Shown here: one piece after another, positions 10,914-21,312 of the stretch
How the letters are laid out: the number at the start of each line of letters is the position of its first letter
Position numbering within the stretch: position 1 is the first letter of the stretch
Assembly (NCBI RefSeq): GCF_014633365.1
Contig: NC_068351.1
Coordinates: 8,686,907 to 8,750,906, forward strand
Source of the DNA: Diospyros lotus
Lineage: Eukaryota; Streptophyta; Magnoliopsida; Ericales; Ebenaceae
Reading direction: 5' to 3'
DNA length: 64,000 bases
Program-made: the position numbers and the translations under genes
Notes under the pieces: generated by a model
Seen by the model: only the letters and a program-made list of their open reading frames with translations
Told to the model about the DNA's origin: nothing
The model's database searches: none

Positions 10914-13569
10914 TGCAATATCTCATATTTTTCAAAAGGGCTCAAAAGTAATTTGGGCTCAAAAGTAATTTTAATGTTGGCTATAGGTGAAATTATCAAA
11001 AGAGTTGAGACTTAAGTATAATTTCTTACAATTATCAGTACCAAATCGACTGCAGGGAATGCTTCAGAGTGTAATTGTTTAAGAAAAATAATATAGTCTT
11101 GATGAGCGTTCCGAGGTAGAATTTATGGTAATAAAAGAAATTGGAATTGAGTCAGTTTTCAGTACAGCTAAATTACAGCTTCGATTGAGGCTGAAAAATC
11201 AAATCGTCGTGGGAGATTCTTAGGAAGTCAACAAAACCTTAAAGAGGCTCCGATTTTTCGTAAGGATCAACCTTGGAGTAGTTTCGGAATGAAACAAAGG
11301 TCTAGTAAGAGTGCAGGGACGAAATTGTCCTTATCGAATAAGCTATGAATTATTAATTTTGAATTTTTGGTATCATAATGCAAATTAATTTGACGTTTGA
11401 GGATGTACATGCAATTAGAGAATTATCTAAGTGAAATCGAGATGAATATTGGGATTTAACGTGTAATTTTTTTTATTATTATGGGGAATATAAAGTGATA
11501 TATATATATATTTGTACGTGCGTGTGTGTGAGGTAGCCAGATTTCCACAAGAATTGAAGGAAATTAGTAGTAGGATTTGAGGGAAATTGGGCAACAAGAT
11601 TTGAGTAAATCCAGAGTAGATAAGCTGAGATTAGATAGGATGGTAAGTGTATCATATATAAATATATATATATTTATATATTTATATGTGTGTGTATGTG
11701 TGTGAATGATGGCTCTTAACAATGGCCATTTTTGCTGTGAAATCAGATAAGAGAGAATGCGAGAGAGAGAGAGTTTGGACTGAGCCTGTTGAGGCATCGC
11801 GAGGGAGAGAAAGAGAGATCGAAAGTGAGAGATCGAGAAAGAGATCGGGGGAGAGAGAAAGCTTCTAAGAGCTTGGGTCGAAGTCGACTATAGCAGCTCG
11901 AGCGGAGTAAGGGAGTAGTTGATCGGTGAGGATGGTTGCTATAGTAAGCGTGGTGGCGCACGCAGAGGAGGCCGTTGTTATGATGGGTAGCAGCGGAGCT
12001 GGGAATCGCAGCCATGGCCACGGGCAGCGAGCTTGAGCGGTGGCATAGGTACGGTAGGGGGCGGTTGAGGATGGCCACGGCGGTGACCGGTGAGGTCGGG
12101 GCGACTGACGAAAGCCCGGGAGGCGGCTGGCATGGACGGAGGCGGCCGGCAGCGAGCCACGGTCGGCAGCTGGGCAAGGCTAGTCGTGCACATGAGCATG
12201 GGAGGAAGGAAGAAGAAGGAATGAGGAGAAAAGAAGAAAAAGAAAAGAAAAGGAAATGGAAGAAAATAGAGAAAAATTTTGAAAAATCATAGAAAAATAG
12301 GAAATGGAGATTTATTAATGTTCTGAAGATTTTGGCAAGAAAAAATTGTTCGGGCACCCGTTTCGAGGTCAGGGCACGTATACCGAGAAAGGCTGAGAGG
12401 CTAAGTCAAGGTGAGTAAAATTTTTAGAAATTCAAAAATATTATTTTATGAATTATTATAGTGAAATATTTGAGAAAATATTGAAAAATATTTAGTTTGG
12501 ATTTATTGAGAAAAAATAGGAAGAAATAAAGAGAAAAATAAAGAAAATACAAGAAATTATGAAAAAATAGGTTTTAATGTTTATTTAAATAAATATGATG
12601 ATTAGGGTGATTTGAGACTTATGTTGAAGTGACTTGTGCGAATTTTGAGGTTGGCACGTAAATTGAGACGATGTGCGTATTTCGAGGCAATGCGCGAATA
12701 TCGAGGTATCCGATAAACTTGAGAAGGTAAATGGTACTTCCCAACTGGATTTAGTTTTATGAAAATGCTTGATTTGTAAGTTGTTCAACTCCAAAATCTG
12801 ATTTTATGTAAATGATTTTATCATATTGTCATGCCTTGATCTGAGTATGTCATGTAGATTGCATTTACATGTTTTGATTATGAAATATGCATATGAGCAT
12901 GATGAGATTCATGGTCATACGTTGCATGGGTTTGGAATTAGGTACTGACGCCGTTGCTTTGCCAATGGTGGACCCATACACCCCGATCTGATAGGGAGAT
13001 TGTAAAAATGATGGGTAATCTTAAGGTGCAGTCGACTCAAACATGAGAGTTATGATGTTATGTGCATTGCATACATACATAAGCATTAAATGTCTTGTTC
13101 CCTTACTTAGATGATTCATTATCTAATTTGGGCTTTACCTCTAGAATATTCAAACGTTCTAGATGGAGATTGTAGTAGAAACGAGAATAAATGAGACATG
13201 AAATGACACTTAGCAAAATGCATGATGAGTTGAATGTATGTTATGTAACCCATGTATTTAAGTTATGCTACTTTGAATTCTAAACGTTTTGGGGAATGAT
13301 GATGTATATCCTCATTTATAGTTAATGATGATGTATAACCTTATTTATGGTTAATGAGAATATAAGAATTGATTTATGATAAATGTTAAGATCTTAGGTT
13401 CGATTCTAGCTTCTGCATTTAATGTTTATGATGATTCTTTTTCGAGATAGATGCATGAAAATTTTGGGATGGATAAGAGCAATGATATGGTTTAGTTTTA
13501 GTAGTATTGAAAAAAAAATTATTATCCCAGAATTATCCTGAGTTTTAACGCGCTAAATGGGGCGTTACA
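10914..13569 (+). repeat. 5' LTR of the 19.4 kb retrotransposon
   Basis: It starts TGCAATATCTC and ends GGGGCGTTACA, 2656 bp. It matches 23079-30343 over its length except for inserted DNA there. A 17 bp unit (GGGCTCAAAAGTAATTT) is duplicated near its start but single in the 3' LTR. It shares motifs with family A at 660-3255 ('attcaaacgttc', 'cttagatgattc', end 'gcgttaca'), so the two families are related. Purine-rich DNA at 11750-12300 creates long shadow frames on the minus strand that are not genes. Confidence 0.92.
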
Positions 13570-13571
13570 AT

Positions 13572-13583
13572 TGGTATCAAAGC
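13572..13583 (+). other. Primer-binding site
   Basis: TGGTATCAAAGC lies two bases after the LTR end. It matches the initiator methionine tRNA 3' end type (TGGTATCAGAGC) with one change, as in most plant LTR retrotransposons. Confidence 0.8.
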
Positions 13584-14163
13584 AAATGGATAATTAGAGA
13601 CCTAGAAAAGTTTGACTTGGAGATCAATTGTTATTTCAGTTGAGGATTCTCATAACTTAGCCCATTTTGGAGATTTAGGGAATAGTAACTTGGAGACTTA
13701 GGGTGATCTGGTATAGTTAGAGCCAATTAGTAGAAATCTCGAGTGAAGACTTAAGGGAAAAGAGACTAACGATTCGTAGAATGAAATCCCTATTTGGAGA
13801 TTCGAGAATTAACGGTTGAAGTCCTATAGGTTATTGGTTGGAGGATCTAACCTTGTTAAGCGATAGAAAAGCTGGTCGGATTGACTTAGCTATTGAAGTT
13901 AGGATTTGATGATATGATTCGAGTGTAAGGTTGACTCAGTAACCATGATTATGGATCCGAGAGATTAAAAGATTGTTGATTTGAGGTCATTAGTCGAAAT
14001 CTTTGGGCGGAATGAAGGATAGGAAAACTAGTAGTTATCAAGATTTATCGAGTCATGGATAGTTTATCTGATGCGACATAGCCTAGCTGTTGAGTTAAGA
14101 TCGAATGATAAGTGTTTTCGATGATCATTTAGTGTCTTGAAAATAAGATGTGTATATCGAGAA
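13584..14163 (+). other. Internal region of the 19.4 kb element, left part
   Basis: About 580 bp of decayed internal sequence, full of short G/A-rich phrases such as 'ggagatt' and 'gaggttaag'. No gag frame can be read. It is interrupted at 14164 by a minus-strand gypsy element. Confidence 0.6.
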
Positions 14164-15963
14164 TCTAGGCGTCCCAAACAAGGGACCCACAAGAAAGATG
14201 ACATACTTGCCAAACCAATTAAAAACATCACACACATCCTCCTTTTATTGAATGCGGAATCCACACTCGTACATTCTTACTCATAAACATACATAATAGG
14301 GTCCACATGCCCACATAAACCAACGTAACTTAATATTACATACCACATTAGGGTTCATAAACACATCATGTCCCCTTAGGGGTACAACCTAAAACATAAA
14401 CAAGCGCAACTGGAAATCACACATCACAAACCCCTCCCCCAAAAACCTTTGATTGAGACGGCTCTGTACACACTGCTAACCCATGAATCCTGATTCACTT
14501 GGCTCGCCCTCTACTTTAGCTTTACCCTTACCTGGAATGATGCAAGCAAACATGAGCCACAAGACTCAGTAAGTATAACTGGAAGAAAGCGAGCATAAGA
14601 GTTGTGGGTATCAAGAAGCAAAAGAGACATGAATGTCATTTAAGGTACTTTCACATGATAAAATGATGAAACATGCATCCATGCTCATATGCAATCTTTT
14701 AAAACCATAATCATGGGACCAAAGTCCAAAACCATGGGACTGAAGTCCGAACCTTGGGACCGAAGTCCATATCATAAACTTGGGATCAAAGTCTAACTTT
14801 GTGCTCAACACTTTCTCTGCGGATATATCCTGCGGGCTCGCCCACTGAGCTCATCATGAGGCCTTTACACATTTTTAAAAACCATTTTCATGCACATACT
14901 TTCATGCATTATTATAACATGCATATTTGTAATAACTTCTCATATATAATTGACATGCGATTAACGAAGCAATAAGCACAACAGGGAAACATTCATGCAA
15001 GACAACATCAAACCTTTGCATATCCTCAATAAAGCATCATTCCCAAAGAAAGATATGGTGAAACAAAACCCTATTTGAGACTCAATAGGTATAAATGTAA
15101 ATCATGAAATAATTTACTAGCAAAGGGAAATAACTTATAAAATAGGAAAATGACTTGCAATTTAGAAAATTAAAAAGTAGGATCTTGCAATAACAAGAGA
15201 TAGAGAATAAAACATATAATTTAAAACATAACTTGAGAAAAGAGAAATCGAACTTGTAAAATAGGAAAAGAACTTGCAATTTAATAAGAAAACTGAGATC
15301 TTGCCTCTTAAATGAAACAAAGAGGAAGAAGAACTTGCAAAAACTAGGAAGAGAACTTGCCTTTAAATAATCGATTCTCGTCTTTATCACACTCTTACTT
15401 ACTGTTAAAATTCCTCCTCAAGCTCACAGCCAATTCCTCTGCTTCTCCTTCACTTTCTCATTCCATTCTTTTACATCCATGTTCTCTATTTATACTCAAT
15501 TTTGCACTCAATTCATTACACTTCACCCAATTTATTCTCTGCAAAGCTTGGAGAAACATCATCATGCTTATTCCTTCAATTTCCAAGGGTCATCATGCTT
15601 ATTCCTTTAATTTTCAAGGGTTAAATTTCTAAGGGTCATAATTCATATTCCTTTAATTTTCAAGGGTCATCATTCATATTCCTTCAATTTTCAAGGGTTC
15701 AATTCCCAAGGGTTATCATTTATATTTCTTCAATTTCCAATGCTTCAATTTCCAAAGGTCGTCATTCATATTCCTTCAATTTCCAAAGCCAATTGTATCA
15801 AAAAAATGAAAAAGAGATATTCTCTTCAATTTCCAAAATATTCTCAAATAAAATAATTAATTGCCCATTTCCTCAAATATTCCATAATGACCCCAAATAC
15901 CGAAATCAATAACTATTATTTATCTCCAAAATTATGGGATTTACAAAAATACGGGATGTTACA
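14164..15963 (-). repeat. 3' LTR of the minus-strand gypsy element
   Basis: On the minus strand it runs from TGTAACATCCCG at 15963 to the ACGCCTAGA end at 14164. It is 1800 bp long. It shares nearly all of its left 1150 bp with 20147-21312 and is related to the LTR entering at 62949. The region 15560-15790 has imperfect tandem units of about 35-40 bp based on 'attccttcaattttcaaggg'. Confidence 0.88.
15560..15790 (-). repeat. Short tandem repeats inside the LTR
   Basis: Five to six imperfect copies of a unit containing 'tcattcatattccttcaat' and 'ttccaagggt'. It is absent from the truncated partner LTR at 20147-21312, which ends before this point. Confidence 0.75.
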
Positions 15964-15975
15964 ATCTCCCCTCAT
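15964..15975 (-). other. Polypurine tract of the minus-strand gypsy element
   Basis: On the minus strand, 'gaggggagatt' directly precedes the LTR start TGTAACATCCC. Just upstream is 'tttcgaggacgaaatttta', a phrase common before the 3' LTR in plant gypsy elements. Confidence 0.8.
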
Positions 15976-16329
15976 AAAATTTCGTCCTCGAAATTTACAC
16001 ATGGCCGACTAAGTAATTAAGGCCAAAATTAGCTTTTTACCTGAACACCTTGACCATGTATAATTTCAACCCTAGCAACCATCCTGGTTTGCACTGATTA
16101 CACGTCCAACACTTACGGGCATACCGTGTCTTTTATAGAATTTTCCATTGTGGCTCTATTCAGACGACCACACACCTTCCAAAATTTTTAGGCACGCACA
16201 CCCTACCCCGACACTTTTGAAAATGTCATCCTGCATCTCAAACCCTTGAGCTGGTCATGATTATCAATCCATAAACAAGTACACTTGTCAACCACACATG
16301 CCTTTAGTATTTCGTTCACCAGATCTAGC

Positions 16330-16800
16330 TAAACCGTTAGGTCAGCGATAAAAAATAGATGATCCCTTCGACACTACACTTATAGTTAGCAAGCCAAACA
16401 AGCCTCCAACAACTGCCACTCATGGCTATCCACCCAGTCACAGTAGGCACACTCTTACTCAAAGCGTCAAGCACATCACTGCCACACCCCGGGTGATATG
16501 AAGTAGTGCAGTCGTAGTCCTCAAGGAACTCCATCCACCGTCGTTGCCTCTCGTTCAACTCCTTTTACTAGAACACATACCTTAAGCCCTTCGTGGTTTG
16601 TGAGCACATCAAATGCCTCACCGTACTGGTAGTGCCTCCATAACCTCAAAAGCATATACCACAGCTGCCAGCTCCAAGTCTTACATCGGGTAGTTCACTT
16701 TTTGCCTTGGTGTAATCCACACGTAACATGTTGCACTAACACGCAACCTTATCCTTTGAGATATCACAAGCCGTTACTGCATCTGGCAGATCATTCTCAT
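16330..16800 (-). pseudogene. Gypsy RNase H remnant
   Basis: The minus-strand frame 16558-16337 contains 'NERQRRWMEFLEDYDC' and 'YHPG', the classic end of the gypsy RNase H domain. Upstream on the minus strand, other frames contain decayed 'GCVLVQH' and 'VEALPV' pieces of the same domain, showing frameshifts. The catalytic core is not intact. Integrase, which should follow toward 15970, is absent. Confidence 0.8.
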
Positions 16801-16864
16801 TAAACTCTTCTCGCTAGTCCTATTATGGGCACAACTATTTTGGAGTGTCCCATCACAACCCTCA

Positions 16865-18480
16865 ACAGCTTGACAAACATCTTATTTCGAAATATCCTAG
16901 CATTCTATTTCGAAACCTGATTCCCAAAATTCTATTTCAAACCTTACGTTGCTCCATGTTTCGAAATATAGGGTAGGGACTATAAATACCCGAAAAGCCT
17001 CGAACTCAACTTTCACGTGTCTGGATAATTTTCTTCTTCTTGCCAAAATCTCTAGATAATAAAACACGTTTTTTCCGTAAAGAAAAAAAAAATTCTTTTT
17101 TTTCTTTTCTTCTTCCTTCCTTCCTCTACAACGCACAGACCCTACGTACGAACAGCTACTGGTTGCCGTTGCCTTCCAGCATCGCCACCATCTCCGATGA
17201 CCATCACCAGCCGCTTTGCAACCGCCTCCAGCGCCTGGTCTGCCATCGATCGGGACCTCCTATGTGCACAGCGTCCCCAGCTGCTGCAATCGACTACCAT
17301 CACCCCAGGCCGCCTCCAGCTGCCGTGCGATCGCCGACCACCGCCGCGTCCTGATCTCCCTCGCGCAGCCATCGGCCACCATCAATCGTTCCCTCTCTCC
17401 AGCTGTTGCCTTTCGTCGACCAAATCCGGCCACGCCACCGCCTGCACTTGCTCCTTTGCACAGCCACCGACCACCGCCTGGCTTCCTCGGCCATCACTAC
17501 GACCATCGCCGCCTCTGCCAGCCATCAACGCTGCTTCCCGCTACTACCGGATCTGAAGCCAAATCTGGTTCGACCCGACCCGACCCGATTTGGGTTCGAC
17601 TTATACCTAATTTGACCCATCTGATTAGATCTGACCCATATCTGATTTACTTAGATTTAGCCAGAACTTAGATCTATCATGCAGAGAATCCGGTCTCGAT
17701 GTGGGGCCTGCATAGTCTTAAATAGAGGATGTAATTCATAGTGCATTTTTGCCCCTTACTTCTGTCATGAGGATGGTATCACTCGTTTTTCCACCATCCG
17801 GAATGTTTTTGGTGCCAGAAATGCCGTCAACCTCCTATCTCCTCTTCTGGTAAGTGACCGGTTTTGGGCTGTCGATGCACTCTTCATTCAAGCTCAAGCC
17901 TGACTTCAAGATCCCGTCTATGGATGTGTATCCCACATTCTTTCCCTTCAACATCCGGTTAGTGACCTACAAGCTCATCGAGCTCTATTGCAAGATTCAC
18001 TATTCGCATATTATTCTTCACATCCCAAACCTATTCCTCAACCTAATCAAAACCCAAACTGGAGCTTTGATCTTCCCATCATCCCAGAGAATGTCCCTCA
18101 TCCTAGTTTCCCAAAGGCTACTCTTTTACCTTATCCTAACGAAACTAGCAGTAGCTAGATGCCACTCCCAGATGACATCGATGAGCTGGGACCCATCGTG
18201 TATGGCAACCATCGTTGCCATTGAGCACCGATATCATTATTAGTTCTATGGTTTGCCTTTTTCTTTTTAGTAATTGTATAGCTTGATCTTTTGTAATCGT
18301 ATTGAACATATGGAATGAAGATTATGCTTTGGGTACTTTAACGTCTCATTCCCTTGTCTTACCATTGATTGTATATTGATCATAAAATATCTCAACCTCT
18401 TGTACCTATTTAATAATTCATCAAATCGAGATAAAAATATCGACTTTTAATTATCACCTCTTTCAAAGGCTGAAAATTGT
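16865..18480 (+). other. Unidentified insertion replacing the RT core
   Basis: This 1.6 kb stretch lies between the RT start (about 18690) and RNase H (16800) of a minus-strand polyprotein but does not read as RT on either strand. It begins with repeats of 'atttcgaaatat', has a TATA box at 16981-16988, then a C-rich low-complexity part (17130-17560) and a final part with an open frame at 17854-18243 of no recognised family. The plus-strand promoter-like start and AT-rich tail suggest an inserted transcription unit or LTR-like element. I found no terminal repeats, so the edges are approximate. Confidence 0.4.
16981..16988 (+). promoter_or_regulatory. TATA box in the unidentified insertion
   Basis: TATAAATA in the context 'gggactataaatacccg', a strong plant TATA context, about 115 bp after the apparent insertion start. 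Confidence 0.4.
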
Positions 18481-18620
18481 ATGTCCTCAGCCAAGCCACA
18501 CATAGCTAAACATCAAATAACCTTAAGCTAAATTCTTGAAAACGATCAACGATTTTGGTAAGTCGGGCAACCGACAGTACGTTTCCAAATTTTCACATAT
18601 TAACTATCCACCGATCATGC

Positions 18621-19253
18621 TCAAATTGTCTCACACAAATTCTCATTTCCTTTTAATTCATTCAGGGCCATTCTATAGGGAGCTTTTGAAATGGGTTGGG
18701 TGCCTGGCACTAAGTCAATAGAGAATTCCACCTCTCTTTGAGGTGGTAATCCGAGTAATTCATCTAGGAACACATCAGGGAACTCACAAACCACCGGAAG
18801 CTTCGATAACTTTGCCTTACTGTTCCTATCAGTGATTACAAAGGCAAGGTACGCCTCACAACCGTGCCGTACCAACCTTTCTACCTTCATTATTGAGACC
18901 ATTGGGATTGCACTCATCGGCTTAATGCCCCTATACACGATAACTGGTTGCTGGGGTAACTCAAAATGAATCACCTTTCTTCGACAATCAACCTTAGAAT
19001 AGTGTCGAGATAACCAATCTATACTTAGGATAAGATCAAAGTCCTTGATGCCCAAGACCACTAAGTCGCCAGGACATTTCTTATCACACACCTTAATCTC
19101 ACAATTCTGGAGTATCTCACTCCCCACTAGCACCACATCCCCAGGTGTAGACATAACCAGGTAATATGGCAATATAGTTCTATGGATGGGAACATATAAC
19201 ATGCGGTGCGATAAAAGAATGAGTAAAACCAGTATCAAAAAGCACACGCACAT
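18621..19253 (-). pseudogene. Gypsy pol: protease to start of reverse transcriptase
   Basis: The minus-strand frame contains 'ILSIDWLSRHYSKVDCRRK' (protease end), 'FPDVFLDELLGLPPQREVEF' and 'IDLVPGTQPISKAPYRMA', the classic linker and RT N-terminus of chromovirus-like/Tekay-type gypsy polyproteins. It ends about 17 residues later in unrelated sequence, so fingers, palm and the YxDD motif are missing. Confidence 0.88.
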
Positions 19254-19608
19254 CTACACCATATAAAGAAAGAATACCTTGAATAATCTCATTCCCTTGC
19301 TCTACATCTACTATCGTTAAGGGGAACACCTTTCCCTGCACACATGGTTTGTCTCCAGCAGCAGGGCGTTGCGGCATCATCATCGGTGGGATTACTCCTT
19401 GTGCTCTAGGTGCAATCGGCCTCTGGTTAAGCTGGGGTCCCTGTCCTTTGAATCTTTGCCCTTCATACTGAGGTTGGGCTGGTTGCGGACAATTATTTGC
19501 TAGATGTCCCTTTTGTCCGCATTGAAAGCACTTCACTCCTATGTTAACCATTGTCTTATCTTGACTACGAGGACATTCCCTTCGTATATGTCCTTCCTGT
19601 CCACACAA
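19180..19608 (-). pseudogene. Gypsy gag C-terminus (zinc knuckles) and protease
   Basis: Two zinc-knuckle motifs are visible: an upstream C-G-x4-H-x4-C remnant ('CGQEGHIRREC') and a full C-x2-C-x4-H-x4-C ('CFQCGQKGHLANNC'). A Q/P-rich spacer follows. The protease has 'VLFDTGFTHSFI', where D-T-G is the active-site triad. The final residues differ in frame from 18621-19253, so a frameshift lies near 19190-19250. Confidence 0.88.
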
Positions 19609-19794
19609 ATATCAAACTCTACTACCAAAGAGACAGTGTTCCTTATGTCTTTTGCCACAATTACCACATGGCAGAATTTTTATCATCTCGCTTGTTGGAC
19701 ATACTTCCCACTTTCTCTTTTTGTTACCCGTTCCTTTTTGCATCCTTTGTCCCTCTAGATTGGAGACTTGACCACAATTATTCTCGGCCTCTTG

Positions 19795-20010
19795 CTATAC
19801 TTGTTCCTTCCCTTGATCATCCCTCACTTGATTGGCAGCAAGCATCTTAACCGTCCTCCATATCTCTGCTAAAGCTTCATGCACCTCATCCATCTCTTGT
19901 CGCAGTCCTCCATTGGACTCCCCCAAAGTATCAGGCACAGGTGCAGGTGTGGGTGCAGGTTGGCCACAGCCTAGTCTTTGAGTCGGTGGCCTCCCTCGAC
20001 GAGCACTCAT
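19795..20010 (-). pseudogene. Gypsy gag N-terminus
   Basis: The start codon is followed by 'SARRGRPPTQR', a P/A-rich segment and an acidic helix ('EMDEVHEALAEIWRTVKML'), as in gag starts of plant gypsy elements. It ends at a stop after 71 residues. The main capsid part between it and the zinc knuckles (19610-19795) is only about 180 bp, so most of gag is deleted. Confidence 0.65.
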
Positions 20011-20129
20011 TTTCCTACATAACTAACATATTTAAAGTCTAATTCTTACTTAGCCTCACATCTATTTGTTAGAAATACCCTTAACTCTACCCAACATTTC
20101 TATGTGTACAGAGACTCATCTCAAACCTC

Positions 20130-20145
20130 GCTCTAATACCACCAA
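20130..20145 (-). other. Primer-binding site of the minus-strand gypsy element
   Basis: On the minus strand, 'TTGGTGGTATTAGAGC' follows the LTR end directly. It resembles the methionine tRNA type site with an extra GGT. Confidence 0.7.
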
Positions 20146-20146
20146 T

Positions 20147-21312
20147 TGTAGGCACCCCAAACAAGGGACCCACAAGAAAGATGACATACTTGCCAAACCA
20201 ATTAGAAACATCACACACATCCTCCTTTTATTAAACGCGAAATCCATACTCATACATTCTTACTCATAAACATACATAATAGGGTCCACATGCCCACATA
20301 AACCAACGTAACTTAATATTACATACCACATTAGGGTCCATAAACACATCATATCCCCTTAGGGGTACAACCTAAAACATAAACAAGGGCAACTGGAAAT
20401 CACACATCACAAAAACCCCCCAAAGACCTTTGATTGAGACGGCTCTGTACACACTGCTAACCCATGAATGCTGATTCAATTGGCTCGCTCTCTACTTTAG
20501 CCTTACCCTTACCTGGAGTGATGCAAGCAAACATGAGCCACAAGGCCCAACAAGTATAACTAGAAGAAAATAAGCATAAGAGTCATGGGTATCAAGAAGC
20601 AAAAGAGACATGAATGTCCTTTAAGGTACTTTCACATGATAAAATGATGAAACATGCATCCATGCTCATATGCAATCTTTTAAAACCATAATCATGGGAT
20701 AAAAGTCTAAAACCATGGGACTGGAGTCCGAACCTTGGGACCAAAGGCCATATCATAAACTTGGGACCGAAGTCCATATCATAAACTTGGGATCGAAGTT
20801 AACTTTGAGCTCAACACTTTCTCTGCAGAATATCCTCCGGACTCGTTCACTACGCGCATCATGAGGCCTTTACACATTTTGAAAAACCATTTTCATGCAC
20901 ATGCTTCATGCATTATTATAACATGCATATTTGTAATAACTTCTCATATACAATTGACATGCGATTAACGAAGCAATAAGCACAACATGACAACATTCAT
21001 GCAAGACAACATCAAACCCTTGCATGTCCTCAATAAAGCATCATTCCCAAAGAAAGATAGGGTGATACAAAACCCTATTTGAGACTCAATAGGTATAAAT
21101 GTAAATCATGGAATAATTTACTAGCAAAGGGAAATAACTTATAAAATAGGAAAATGACTTGCAATTTAGAAAATTAAAAAGTAGGATCTTGCAATAACAA
21201 GAGATAGAGAATAGAACCTGTAATTTAAAACATAACTTAAGAAAAGAGGAACTGAACTTGTAAAATAAGAGAAGAACTTGCAATTTAATAAGAAAACTGA
21301 GATTTTTCCTCT
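20147..21312 (-). repeat. 5' LTR of the minus-strand gypsy element, truncated
   Basis: It starts TGTAGGCACCCC on the plus strand and matches 14164 to about 15315 closely. Homology stops at 'cctct' (21312), leaving out about 640 bp that include the promoter half of the LTR. The junction runs straight into internal DNA of the 19.4 kb element. Confidence 0.85.

Larger units (their letters stand above)
7966..11015 (+). pseudogene. Ankyrin-repeat/PGG membrane protein gene, interrupted (5' portion)
   Basis: Exons at 7966-8476, 8572-8611, 8753-8869, 9716-10246 and 10417-10913 make most of a plant ankyrin/PGG protein: ankyrin units first, four-helix membrane domain last. The open frame runs past 10913 into retrotransposon DNA and stops at 11013-11015, giving 33 foreign residues in place of the fourth membrane span. 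Defects seen are the stop in exon 2, a missing acceptor before the PGG exon, and the insertion. A PIF-like element sits in its 5' leader region. A second decayed 5' fragment of the same family is at about 55690-55880, so this was probably a tandem gene cluster. Confidence 0.8.
14164..21312 (-). mobile_element. Minus-strand gypsy element with one truncated LTR and a deleted pol
   Basis: LTR copies lie at 14164-15963 (3' LTR on this strand) and 20147 to about 21312 (5' LTR). A primer-binding site abuts the latter and a polypurine tract the former. Coding remains, in minus-strand order, are a gag N-terminus (20010-19795), zinc knuckles and protease (19608-18960), the start of RT (about 18690) and RNase H (about 16800-16330). 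The RT core and integrase are missing. It is nested in the 19.4 kb element. I found no clean target duplication, consistent with the lost LTR end. Confidence 0.85.

Noticed and set aside
11743..12357. Long minus-strand open frame in the 5' LTR, with a counterpart at 24756-25160
   Set aside because: It lies in purine-rich LTR sequence, is S/F/P-rich low complexity, and its two LTR copies do not keep the same frame.
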